Source of the DNA: Sepiola atlantica
Lineage: Eukaryota > Mollusca > Cephalopoda > Sepiida > Sepiolidae
Direction of reading: 5' to 3'
Assembly (NCBI GenBank): GCA_963556195.1
Contig: OY744551.1
Span: forward strand, 9,755,948 to 9,819,947
DNA: 64,000 nt
Under the pieces are notes generated by a model, which was not told the DNA's origin, did no database searches, and was given only the letters and a program-made list of their open reading frames with translations. Shown here piece by piece: positions 53,545 to 63,865 of the stretch; positions within the stretch are counted from its first letter, which is position 1, and each line of letters opens with the position of its first letter. The position numbers were made by a program, and so were the translations under genes.

Positions 53545-53735
53545 TTTATTAGACATGTGTCGTTAAAGACCACAGAGTTTTCTTTCTTTACAATCTTTCT
53601 GGTTAATTTCTCGACTCGGCGAGCGATTCGTCGGGTTTCCGGTGTCAATTGGTGGATCATGGCGCCTAATGTTGTATCTTGAGCCATTACTCTAGCGCTT
53701 TCGATCTCGCGACCATCTTCAGGAGGTTGTGTGTT
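53545..53735 (-). repeat. Dispersed repeat carrying a hammerhead motif
   Basis: agtcgtttattagacatgtg and taaagaccacagagttttct at 53535-53585 recur inverted at 54015-54062 and 54222-54255 (gaaaactctgtggtcttcaa, cgacacatgtataat). Confidence 0.7.
53688..53726 (-). ncRNA. Compact hammerhead ribozyme motif
   Basis: Minus strand: CTC, CTGAAGA (53716-53722), T, GGTC-GCGA-GATC, GAAA (53699-53702), stem III as self-complementary AGCGCT, A, GAG. Stem I pairs CTC with GAG and stem II has a GCGA tetraloop. The extra T before stem II is a departure from consensus. The predicted cut lies between 53693 and 53692. Confidence 0.6.
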
Positions 53736-53865
53736 ATTGTTTGTAAAGAGCCGTATTTATCGTTTTATTTTTGGTTATATTTATTTATTAATTTACATAT
53801 GTGTATATATATATATATCTTCTTTTATTTACTTATTATTTTATTTTATTTTTTATATATCTATT

Positions 53866-53897
<32 letters not shown>

Positions 53898-54059
53898 GTA
53901 TTAATTGTTGAAGACTGATAAGGCGTTAGTACCGGTGGTGAATGCTATTTTATTAATTGTGGGTTGTAATTTTTTTATGTATAGGGCTTCGAAGATTTTT
54001 AGTCTGCTGGTGCAGAAAGATAGCAAAGAAAGAAAACTCTGTGGTCTTCAACGACACAT

Positions 54060-54375
<316 letters not shown>

Positions 54376-54607
54376 TACATTTAAAATTGAATTAAAAAAA
54401 AAAACAACTGCAAACCTTAAAAAAATATAGCTTGAAATAATAGCAGACAAAAAAAGAAATGTCAAAATTTATGTAAAAATATGCAGAGCAGATTTCATTG
54501 TTTTAAAAGTCAGAATCGGTGGAAACAAGCTTTAAAAAAAAAAAAAAAATGACAATGTGAGAAATATCAAAATATTTGTGTCAATACCAAGTGGGAGTAT
54601 TTCCGCC

Positions 54608-54780
54608 CCCAGAGCATATTTTGTTTACCCCCCCCCCCCCCCGAGCATATTTTGTTTACCCCCCCCCCCCCCAGCATATTTTGTTTACCCCCCCCCCCCG
54701 AGCATATTTTGTTTACCCCCCCCCCGAGCATATTTTGTTTACCCCCCCCCCCCAGCATATTTTGTTTACCACCCCGCCCC
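54608..54780. repeat. agcatattttgtttac plus poly-C minisatellite, 6 copies
   Basis: Six units of 27-31 bases consist of agcatattttgtttac and a C run of 9-15 bases, often closed by G. Length differences come only from the C run. Pro-rich and Gly-rich frames here are artefacts. Confidence 0.93.
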
Positions 54781-55029
54781 CTTCCTGCTACCGAGGAAAA
54801 GAAATGTCTATTTTTCATCCTGTACATATTTTGACATGTTTCCACGCGTCATCTGACCTCATCTGACCTTTTGCTGATGAAAGGTGAAAGGTGAGCATCT
54901 ATTTAGTTATACGTGGCGCCGATCGATGGATCCGATCTTCCTCATCTTCTCAGAATCCTTTATCTCCAGTCACCCAATTTAATGCAAATCTAATTTAATT
55001 AGTAATCGCTAATATATTTTTCTCCATCT

Positions 55030-55318
55030 TCTGGTGCTACCAGATCAGGCTGTCTGAAGATACTGGCTTCCTGACCAAAAATGCACCAAACATTGATGTT
55101 ATTGTTTTTTTTCTTTTTCCTTTACAAAACTTAATCATGTTCTGCAAAGCCAAAAACATTTTTCCTCTGCAAAACAACAAAACCAAACCAAACACCATGA
55201 ATAAATACTTGAACATATAAAGAACTTGAAGCTTTAAAAACTTTCACCACAATGACCGGATTCGACATTAAATAACCCGAGGAGGGTTGATATGCCGTAA
55301 AACAAAACGACCAAACTC
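55030..55318 (+). mobile_element. SINE-Q copy
   Basis: It starts ggtgctaccagatcaggctg, contains accaaacattgatgttattg and tgttctgcaaagccaaaaac, and ends in one tail unit (gttgatatgccgtaaaac). No clear target duplication was found. Confidence 0.75.
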
Positions 55319-55613
55319 GTTCTTCATTCGTTTTTTTTTTTTTTTTTTTTTTTGTCATTGAGAGAATTGTCCAGAAGAAAAGCTAAATAAAAAGCCAAAG
55401 TTCCGTCTAGATTTTGAAGACTGTAATTTTAACGCTATAATATCTTATATGATTTTATCGTCGGGATGTGTGTTGGGATGTGTGTATAGTTGTAAATTTG
55501 GTAGTAGATATATTCGTGTAAGTCTGTGTACGGATGTGTGTGTGTTCTTTTAGGGCTTATATGGATGTGTACACTATTGGAGCCTGTTCGCTAGCATGTG
55601 TGTCTATTTATGT

Positions 55614-56086
55614 TAGTGATGGGATGATTCCAATATTTTTCCTGATTCTGTTCTAAATTACCGATTCCGATACAATTCCTAATTCAAATTCAAATTCTTT
55701 TAAAATCTCTAAATGTTTAGCTATAGAGTTGCTGTTTTTTTTTGTTTTTTTTTTAATTTTTGTATTACCGTGAAACCCCATGTAAAATATGTATATATTT
55801 TCGCTAACATAAAAATACATTTGGAGGGAGGGAGGGGGGGGTGATCTATGGATTTTAGTTTTACTGGTAGTTTAAAATCAATAAATAATTATCATTTCAT
55901 CATTAGTGTCAGAAAAAAAAAAACAGAAAGAAAAAAAACAGAAAGAAAAAAAAACAGCAATAAAAACAAAACAGAAAGAAAAAAAAAACAATTAAAAGAA
56001 TTTGTGTATTTTCCGATGAAAATACACAAATTTTTCCGATACCGATTCCGTTACCTAAAAAAGTTCAATTAATCATCCCAACACTA
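55614..56086. mobile_element. Possible hAT-type MITE
   Basis: The left end tagtgatgggatgatt and the complement of the right end (tagtgttgggatgatt) match in 15 of 16 positions. Flanking octamers atttatgt and attcatag agree in only 5 positions, so the 8-bp duplication is weak. Subterminal ccgattccgatac repeats resemble the larger hAT-type element at 48876. Confidence 0.55.
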
Positions 56087-56186
56087 ATTCATAGGTAAGC
56101 ATTTTCGAAAGGTTTTTAATTTAATGGTTGACCATGTCATGTGCGGCATGTGTGTGAGAATTTGTATAGATATATATATATAGATT

Positions 56187-56445
56187 GTTTATTTTCCTCC
56201 CACGACGGAAAGATGTGACACAAGGTCAGAAAAGTAGGATTTGAAAAGCCAGTGCTCTAGAGGAAGAGCACTCTGGTCTACAAAAAATGCCTGAGCAGCC
56301 CTGTCAGCATTCCCTGGTGATTAGCAATAAACTAACCCCCTTCTCAAAGGTCGAGAAAGTAAAGCCTGGGAGGGTGGACCTGCTAGAACTGCACAGGACC
56401 ATACCTCAGACCGACATAGAACAAAAATGGCTAAGACTAGGTCGG
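56187..56445 (-). mobile_element. SINE-P copy 4, diverged
   Basis: On the minus strand it reads gaactgcacaggac-type head sequence, ctaacagggctgctcagg-like sequence and cccactttc-like tail in the SINE-P order. On the plus strand tgtgacacaaggtcagaaaa and agcactctgg are visible. The head region is decayed. Confidence 0.65.
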
Positions 56446-56563
56446 TCTAATTGCGATGTGCGGCTGTGTATTCGTTTTTAATGGTGTATGTACGAAGCCT
56501 GTCTAAAATGTATCTGACCTTAGGCCAGAAAAAATATTTCAAATAACTAACGGGGTTGGGACC

Positions 56564-58293
56564 CTAATCCCCTTCAAAGTTGGCCCCTTGTGCTTGCACA
56601 CACTTAACCCACCGATCCATCCACTGCCGGAAACACTTCTGGAAGTCTTCTTTTGGAATGGTGTTCATCACCGCCGTCGCGTTCCGCATTATCTCTTTTC
56701 TAGTCTCAAAACGAGAACCTTTCAATTGCGTCTTCAATTTTCTAAACAACCAGAAGTCACAAGGAGCTATGTCTGGAGAGTAGGGAGGTTGGCAAATGAC
56801 TGGAATTCCATGTTTGGCCAAATAATGTTGGATCAATAGGGATGAATGTGCGGGGGTGTTGTCGTGATGCAGTTGCCAGTTTTTAGTGGTCCACATGTAA
56901 GGTCTTTTGTGCTAAACTGCGTCACGAAGATGCCGGAGAATATCTTGATAGTACTCCTTTGTCACTGTTTGTCCTTCTGGTGCGTATTCGTGATGCACAA
57001 TTCCACGGATATCAAAGAAGACAGTCAGCATCACGTTGATTTTGCTTCACACCTGTCGCACTTTTTTCGGCCTTGGAAACTTGGGATGCTTCCATTGCGA
57101 CGACTGGTGATACCAGATCAGGCTGCCCTGTAGCTCCCTGAGACGAAATTCACCTACATTGACGTTTTTTTTTTTTTTTTTTTTTTTTTTTGTAAAACTT
57201 AATTATGTTCTACAAAACCAAAAACAAAAACAACAGCCCCTCTCCCTTTCTCCCTCCCCTTTTTTATTTTATTTTTCCTACCCTACTCCCGGTCCTGGAT
57301 ATGACCTTAAACTACATCCGATGGTGAGATCCGGCTTACGGACTTTGGGGAATGTGGAGCCTCCTCTTAATTACCATTGCTCCCAGGTCCACCCTGACCC
57401 GGAGTGGTAGTACCTGTTAGGGTCCCAACTATGGGTTAAATAGAAACAGATATTAAAAGGGGAAAGAAACAAAAAAGAGAAGAAAACAAATATACTTTAA
57501 CAACCAAACCAAACACCATCAATAAATATTTGAACATATAAAGAACTTGAAGCATAAAAACTTTCACCAAAATGACTGCATTCGGCATTAAATAACCTGA
57601 AAAGGGTTGATATGCCGTAAAACAAAACAACCAAACTAAACACCATGAATAAATATTTGAAGATATAAACAACTTGAAGCATAAAAACTTTCACCAAAAT
57701 GACTGCATTCGGCATTAAATAACCTGAAAAGGGTTGATATGCCGTAAAACAAAACAACCAACCAACCATTGCGACGACTGTCTTTTTGTTTCTGGGTCGT
57801 ACCCGTACACCCATGACTCATCTCCAGTTATCACAGTGTTCAGAAACCCAGGATCAGTATTAGCGGTTTCCAGAAGGTCCTGTGCAACTTGAAAACGAAG
57901 GCCCTTTTGTTCTTGCGACAACAAATTGGGCACAAATTTTGCAACAACTCTGAACATGTTCAAACCATCACGCAAAATTGCATGTGCAGAATATTTACTC
58001 ACTTCGACCTCTTGGGCGATCTCCTGTACAGTTGAACGACGATCTTCCATCACCAAATTTCGCACCCTCTCAACAACAGCTGAACTCCGAGTAGTTTGGG
58101 GCCTGCCAGAACGCTGGTCACTCTCCGCTGATGTGCGGCCATTTTTTAATCGGTTGAACCACTCATTAATTTGTGTTACACCCATCGCATCTTCTCCAAA
58201 CACCTGCTGAATCTGACAAATTGTTTTGCTTTGAGAATCACCAAACATTTGACAAAATTTGATGCAGTACCTTTGCTCAATACGTTCAGTCAT
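56564..58293 (-). pseudogene. Mariner transposase, interrupted by SINE-Q and one stop
   Basis: The first exon-like part (58293 to 57781) has the helix-turn-helix domains with VTQINEWFNRLKNGR and SGRPQTTRS, then the first catalytic aspartate in VITGDESWVYGYDPETKRQS. The second part (from 57091 to 56564) has HHDNTPAHSS with the second aspartate and YSPDIAPCDFWLFRKLK with the third, a DD34D mariner pattern. Removing 57107-57780 keeps the frame, giving about 351 codons, normal for the family. One in-frame TAG lies at 56912-56914, just before KRPYMWTTKN. The protein is dead by the stop and the insertion, but otherwise little decayed. Confidence 0.92.
57107..57765 (+). mobile_element. SINE-Q copy inside mariner, 15-bp target duplication
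   Basis: ccattgcgacgactg occurs at 57092-57106 and 57766-57780. The insert begins gtgataccagatcaggctgc, has a poly-T run, a C-rich block and a unique middle (57290-57480), and ends in two tail units of about 120 bases each, then aaccaaccaa. It is longer than the 401-bp copy at 37821 by the middle part. Confidence 0.95.
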
Positions 58294-58501
58294 CTTGAGA
58301 GAATCAGTAATCCGATGAACACGTTGTGTAGCACCTCACTCAGCGACCGAAAGACAACGACTAACGCGCAGGAAGGCGGTGATAAAATTCACACATGCGC
58401 ATGAAGGTGTCTTCCTTCACTGTGTAGAGTGACACTGCCCTATCGTCTCTATTTCGCACGAAACAAAATAATGGTTGGATACTTTTTAGACAGGCCTTGT
58501 A

Positions 58502-58865
58502 TATATCTGCACACATTGATAATAGTTATATTGATGTGCTAGTTTTTTGGGGGTGGGGGTGAAAGAGGGGGAGGGGTAGGTTTGACTTGGCAAGTTGGGG
58601 TCGAGGGGATGGTGACAAGTTTTGATAACCTTGATCCCTCCCCAACATGGATTTGGCCCGAGTGGTTGGGGTCATCATTTGGACAGCGGCTACTGCTGAT
58701 TGTGGAATATGATTTGCTGACATTTCTGATTCTAACTCTTTTGGTTGAATTGTCATCATTACCATCTTTCGGCCATGACGAGATACAAATAGTACTGAAA
58801 CGTAATTGCATTTATGTAGGCCATTTTAAATGTTTATATAATGTATATTTATATATACATATTTC
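58502..58865. other. No gene seen
   Basis: G-rich near 58545-58620. The frames at 58526-58974 show no family motif. Confidence 0.4.
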
Positions 58866-58868
58866 TCT

Positions 58869-59262
58869 TTTTTTATTTTTCTTATCTTTCCGTTATTTGC
58901 TGGAGATGGGGCATCCTACCGGATGCCAGACATTCATCAGCTATTTCAGACACTCCAGCCTAGAGATCTTTTAAAGATTCTAACCATCCCTTTAAGTGCA
59001 ATTGTTTGTATTTCTCTTGCACTCGGTTAACCGGGTATACTGGCCAGATAGCTTTTGAAATTCTTTTTCATTAGTCCTGTTGCTCCTATAATTACTGATA
59101 TGATGGAGATTTTCCTAAGATTCCAGTTTCTTTTCATGTTGTACATAAGACCTTGGTATTTCGTATTTTTTCCCTTTCTGCTCTGTTCAATCCTGCATCA
59201 TTAGGGACACTGACTTCAACTAGGGTTGCTACTTTCTCTCTTTTGTCCCATATTATATATAG
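58869..59262 (-). pseudogene. R2-like LINE, C-terminal endonuclease fragment, copy 2
   Basis: Minus strand from 59262 reads the same protein end as 29690-30005: WDKREKVATLVEVSVPND-like, then ITxxIGAT-like sequence with frame breaks. The same 3' UTR follows (gccggatgccccatctcc order) and an A-rich end near 58869. The 5' truncation is inside the endonuclease at the codons after PD. Confidence 0.8.
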
Positions 59263-59269
59263 GTGTGTG

Positions 59270-59725
59270 TGTGTGTATTTTGCAAACAATTTAGAAGTCT
59301 TCTGCCATTTTCCTTCCTAAAGATAAAGTTGCCTTCAGTTTTTGTTCCCATAAGGCTTCCATGATTTTTTATTCCCTTCAGATTTGATGTTGTGAATGTC
59401 TGGAATGAAAAATAGATTTGATTCTCGACTCGTTCGTTTTTATATTAAAAAAAAACAACAAAACAAAAAAAACTGATCGTAACTTTTGGTAAGAACCAGA
59501 GAAAGAACATTGATTAATTTCGGGAATCTCTTGGAACTGTACCAACATTTTATAGTCGAATTAGTTGTGGAAATTTAGGTGTTTTTGACTTGGTCTCTGG
59601 CATATTTCAAAAAAGGTTTCATAGCCGCTTTATATTCTTGACTTTTGGAGAAAAAAAAATTTTTGGCTCAAAATATGAGCTCTGTCTAAGAAGTAATAAG
59701 ACTAGTAATGGTAATGAAAAATCTT
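59270..59725. other. No gene seen
   Basis: A GT microsatellite lies near 59262-59277. The ctcgactcgttcgtttttat piece at 59425 matches 61026-61042 in a decayed tRNA-hammerhead SINE. Confidence 0.4.
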
Positions 59726-59728
59726 GAA

Positions 59729-59998
59729 CTTAATTCCGAACTCCACTTAATTCCGAACTCCACTTAATTCCGAACTCCACTTAATTCCGAACTCCACTTA
59801 ATTCCGAACTCCACTTAATTCCGAACTCCACTTAATTCCGAACTCCACTTAATTCCGAACTCCACTTAATTCCGAACTCCACTTAATTCCGAACTCCACT
59901 TAATTCCGAACTCCACTTAATTCCGAACTCCACTTAATTCCGAACTCCACTTAATTCCGAACTCCACTTAATTCCGAACTCCACTTAATTCCGAACTC
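59729..59998. repeat. 17-bp tandem repeat, 16 copies
   Basis: The unit cttaattccgaactcca is repeated 15.9 times with practically no variation, which suggests recent expansion. Since 17 is not a multiple of three, no long frame arises. Confidence 0.97.
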
Positions 59999-60004
59999 AA
60001 AAAA

Positions 60005-60600
60005 ATATCTCTTTGCAAGTCCTGTGATTCAATGTTTATCAGGAGCGTATATTAGGCCGTTAAATATTTTGAAGGTTTAAACTGATGTCGTCTAGAAAGT
60101 GCTAAGGAGAGAATGTGGGTTTAAGAATTACACTTTCGAAAAAATAAAAAGATATAAAAAATACATCAAGTTTAAATTCAAAAACTGGATTAAAAGACTT
60201 TAAATGAATCGAAAAGGGGTTTTAATTAAGATTTAACCCCATTCGCATCTTGATGGCTGGCGATCGATCTAAGGGGAGTAACTCTACAAGGTTCTTAATG
60301 ATTCTGTATTCGGAATTTAACATTTTTAACTAAGGTGTAATTTATATGTAGATTTTTGGAAGTAATAATGTTTGTATACTGATTAAGTCTGATCTAGAGA
60401 TAAGAACAAGGATTAGGCTGACAAGATTGAAACTTATGGAGATTTTTAAACACTGCTGATTTATTATCGTGAAATAGTGGGTGTTACCCTCTGAATAACT
60501 GAAAAAATTATTATTTCATATTTACGTTGGTATAACTTACTGGTTATAAGTTTTGGTGTAGAGATCGGCCGATTAAAATATTAAGATATTTATTTCTATT
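60005..60600. other. AT-rich region, no gene seen
   Basis: No motif or repeat relation was recognised. Confidence 0.4.
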
Positions 60601-60717
60601 TTCTTATATATATTTGTGGGGGTGATAGTTGGGAGGATTTTCCGGGGTGGAAGTCGGTATTTTGTGGGGCAATTATGGGGTTATGTATTGGCATGAGGGG
60701 TATTATTGGTAAACCTT

Positions 60718-60723
<6 letters not shown>

Positions 60724-60760
<37 letters not shown>

Positions 60761-60870
60761 ATCCACATACAGACTGTTTCGCTGTTTCACAGCTCATCAG
60801 TGCAGCTAGACCAGTATGTGCCTCAAGCTGACAGTCGGCGCTGCTAACCCCTGCGCTATCATATGATACT
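60724..60870 (-). mobile_element. tRNA-headed SINE with intact hammerhead and (TA)n tail
   Basis: On the minus strand: box-A-like agcgcaggggttagcagcgc (around 60838-60857), a shortened head lacking a clear box B, then ctggtctagctgca, the hammerhead at 60762-60806 and a (TA)n tail at 60724-60757. The sister copy at 61010-61150 keeps box B. Confidence 0.75.
60762..60806 (-). ncRNA. Type-I hammerhead ribozyme motif
   Basis: Minus strand: TGCA, CTGATGA (60794-60800), GCTGT-loop-ACAGC, GAAA (60777-60780), stem III ACA-GTC-TGT, A, TGTG. All core residues fit. Stem II is 5 perfect pairs and stem I pairs TGCA with TGTG using two G-U pairs. The predicted cut lies between 60768 and 60767. Confidence 0.85.
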
Positions 60871-61007
60871 GAATGTAAGAAATATCTCAATGTAAACATT
60901 GCAAGTGCCGGGAGCTCGAATTAGTTTTACCTATTGAGCTATGCCTTAAAGCAAATGACAGTTGGCGATATCCTTACAAATAAGCTCTACCCAGGGAGGG
61001 AGCTTTA

Positions 61008-61170
61008 TATAGCCATCCACATACAAACTCGTTCGTTTTTATATTTAAAAAAAAAGAAGCTTATCAGTGCGGCTAGACCAGTTAGTGCCTCAAGCCGGGA
61101 TTGAAACTCAACTGTCGAGCTGATAGTCGGCACTGCTAACCCCTGCGCTATATATATATATATATATGTA
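61008..61170 (-). mobile_element. tRNA-headed SINE, hammerhead destroyed
   Basis: Minus strand: box A agcgcaggggttagcagtgc, box B gagtttcaatcccgg, ctggtctagccgca, then CTGATAA and an A/T-rich filler with GAACGAG in place of stem II and GAAAC. The (TA)n near 61144-61166 lies upstream of the head on this strand. Confidence 0.7.
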
Positions 61171-61194
61171 TTTCTATGTCTAGGATTCATTCCT

Positions 61195-61730
61195 TAACTA
61201 ATAAACTTATTATGTATTATAGAACATTTATTCTCGGCAACACATTGAGTAAAATGGGCGTTTTTTTTTTTTAAAGCGTAATCTTTAATGTATTCTTAAT
61301 CGCGTACAAGTGCACGTTAGTCGCAAAACCGACATTTTATTGACATCAATATAAAATAGGGATTTCTGCTAAATCTCAATTAACTTTTATAGGAAAAACG
61401 TTTTAAAGGTTTTATGTTTAATCTCTTTCCAATAATTCAATATTTTTGAAGCTTTTAAATCTTGTGAATTATCCATAAATCCTATTCCGACCAACGTGCC
61501 TTTCAACTTGCAGAGTGTGGTGCGTGTTCGAGTTGTGTGCAGCTTTTTTCAACTAATTTAACACACAGCTAAAACTATAACCAACTAACTGTATTTACCT
61601 TGGTGGAGACATATTGTTTAGAGAAAAATAATTCAAAATGTATTAAACGTCATATCCTATTTGAAGAGACACAGTGATTCATCATTATTTTCAATCCTCT
61701 CATAATGTAGTTCATTATCCAATCTAATTA
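61195..61730. other. AT-rich region, no gene seen
   Basis: A poly-T run lies at 61260-61272. No other structure was recognised. Confidence 0.4.
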
Positions 61731-61734
61731 ACTC

Positions 61735-62015
61735 TATTTGCCCTGTCGACGAAGCTTAGAATTTGCCGACTGCAAACTTTCTGCTCTAATAGTATATTTC
61801 TGCGGGTCGCTGGTCGCTTGTCTTTGGAATTCCTTCCCTGCTCCCTGTTTTTTCGAGTTTAACAAAATGTCGAAATTAAAATTTAAATCTAATGTAAACA
61901 AATATGTTGCTGTATAACAACCCACTTAGGATGCCTCTCTTTTAAATTTGACCCTTAATCTCTTTGTGTCTCAGTGAAAATGTTTTTTGTCTGGTGTGAA
62001 AAAAAGTAAAAGAAA
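61735..62015 (+). repeat. Jockey-type LINE 3' end
   Basis: tttggaattccttccctgct, ccctgttttttcgag, aatctaatgtaaacaaatat and aacccacttaggatg match the LINE end at 21520-21640. It is diverged. Confidence 0.65.
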
Positions 62016-62315
62016 AAGCTTCGTAAAGCACGGGGCATCGCGAAAATGTTTCCAGTAAACGTTTGGTTAGCGAGGAATGTTTTCTGATTGATTTTTGATT
62101 CCTTGAAAATGTATAAAAAATGTGATTAGGATTTCAGACTAAAAAAATCTTTCGAAATGGTACAAACTCGAAAAGAAAATAGGTTCTTGCATAAGAGACG
62201 GAAAAAATACTTTTGTCCAAAGTAAAATTTAAAAGACCCAACAAAAAATAAACAAAGGCCACAAAAACATTTAATTAAGACCCTCCCCCCCAAAAAAATG
62301 GGGCCACCTGTTGTT

Positions 62316-62450
62316 ATATATCTATATATGTATATGTATATCTATATATATGTATATCTATATATGTATATCTATATATATGTATATCTATATATATGTA
62401 TATCTATATATATGTATATCTATATATATGTATATCTATGTATATATGTA
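62316..62450. repeat. TATATCTATATATG microsatellite
   Basis: About 135 bases of tatatctatatatgta-type steps immediately before the Tc1 element. Insertion into TA-rich sequence fits Tc1 target choice. Confidence 0.9.
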
Positions 62451-62451
62451 C

Positions 62452-63865
62452 ACGTGCTGGTCAAAAAGAATAGAACATATGTATAAAACTGTAAAAATCA
62501 TTCCGTTTGAGATAATTTTCGGCTTTTAAATTGTGTAGGCGAAATATTCTATATGTAAATAACAATTACAACTGTTGTTAATCATTTGTAATATTTGCAT
62601 ATGTCAGACTTTATTGTCACAGAGTAGTTTATTGTCACATTGGGAAATTCAGCGTTTCAATTTAATAGAACATTATTCGTTGAGTAATCTTAAACTCAAA
62701 AAAATTATGTGTTTAAAAAGATTTTGCAAGTAATTTAATCATAATCTCTCATTATGGGTCGCTCTAAAGACATATCTTTGCCTGTGAAGCAGCGAATGTT
62801 CGATTTGCGGGAAGTAGGAAGGACGCACATGGAAATCGCAACCAAGGTCGGATGTTCAAAATCGGTAGTGACCAAAGTGCTCCAGAAAGATGTTACGGGT
62901 GTTTCCAACAGCAATTGCAAGAAATGCGGACGAAAGAAAAGCACCACTGAAAGACAAGACCGGGCACTGGACAAGGTGGCAAAGAAAAGTCGATTCCAGT
63001 CAACAAGCCACATTACTAAAAGTGGAAACAGGCTTCTGGTGCCGACGTTTCACGAAGCACTACCTACCGAAGGCTCCGGCAACTGGGATACCAAAATCGT
63101 ATAGCTGCCACCAAACCGCTCCTTAACAAAAATCAGATGTTGAAGAGGCTACGATGGGCAACTGGTCATCAAACCTGGACTACAGACGAATGGCGGCGTG
63201 TGATCTTTTCAGATGAGTCTCGATTTTGTATTTCTTTCGGCGACCAAGGGCCACGTGTTTGGCGAAGATCCACGGAACGGTATAACCAAGAATGCGTCAA
63301 GAAGTCTGTGAAGTTCCCGCAGTCTTGCATGGTTTTGGGCTGTATGAGTGCTAAGGGTGTTGGTAATTTCTGCTTCATCAAAGGAAATGTAAACGCAACA
63401 GTGTACCAAGATATCATGGAAGCTAATTTACTGTAAGTGCTGGATAATCAGTTTGACAGTGACGCCACATACATCATTTTTCAACATGACTTGGCACCGA
63501 CACACTCTGCCAAGTCCACAACTTCCTGGCTCCGAGAACAATCGATCCCTGTTCTTGAATGGCCGGCGAACTCGCCAGATTTTAACGTTATTGAAGCCTT
63601 GTGGGATCAGATGAAGAGGAAGCTTCGCAAAGAAAAACCTACTACCCTTGCAGCCATGAATATTGCAATACAGAACACATGGGATTCGGTGTCTACACAG
63701 ATTTGCGAGAAGCTTGTTGATTCCATGCCCGGCGAATTGATGCTGTTATCAAGGCAAAAGGTGCTGCTACTAAATATTGATTAATTTTTATCTGTATTTA
63801 AGTTAATAAAAAAAACTATTTTGTTTTCTTAGCTGTCTTGTTCTATTATTTTGAAACGCGAAATA
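62452..63865 (+). mobile_element. Tc1-type DNA transposon, degraded
   Basis: The left end has gtgctggtcaaaaagaatag followed by aac, and the right end (63838-63863) carries its complement in diverged form. The inner 13 positions match in 12. Length is about 1.4 kb. The flanks are TA-rich, so the TA duplication cannot be placed exactly. Confidence 0.75.
62754..63784 (+). pseudogene. Tc1-type transposase (DD34E), frameshifted
   Basis: From 62754 the N-terminal helix-turn-helix part reads ISLPVKQRMFDLREVGRTH, IATKVGCSKSVVTKVL and CGRKKSTTERQDRAL. One or two shifts near 63000-63080 lead into NRIAATKPLLNKNQMLKRLR. The catalytic part has VIFSDESRF, IIFQHDLAPTHSA and WPANSPDFNVIEALW, with 34 residues between the second D and the E. 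A TAA at 63434-63436 breaks the frame between DIMEANLL and VLDNQF. About 340 codons in all, normal for Tc1. It is dead through the shifts and the stop. Confidence 0.9.

Larger units (their letters stand above)
56493..58499 (-). mobile_element. Nearly complete mariner element, split by SINE-Q
   Basis: Ends cgaagcctgtctaaaatgta and the complement of the right end (caaggcctgtctaaaaagta) form imperfect terminal repeats of about 28 bases, with TA on each side (56491-56492, 58500-58501). Without the 659-bp SINE and one 15-bp duplication the element is 1333 bp, the usual mariner size. Confidence 0.92.

Noticed and set aside
54557..54866. Pro-rich and Gly-rich frames
   Set aside because: They come from poly-C spacers in a six-copy repeat.
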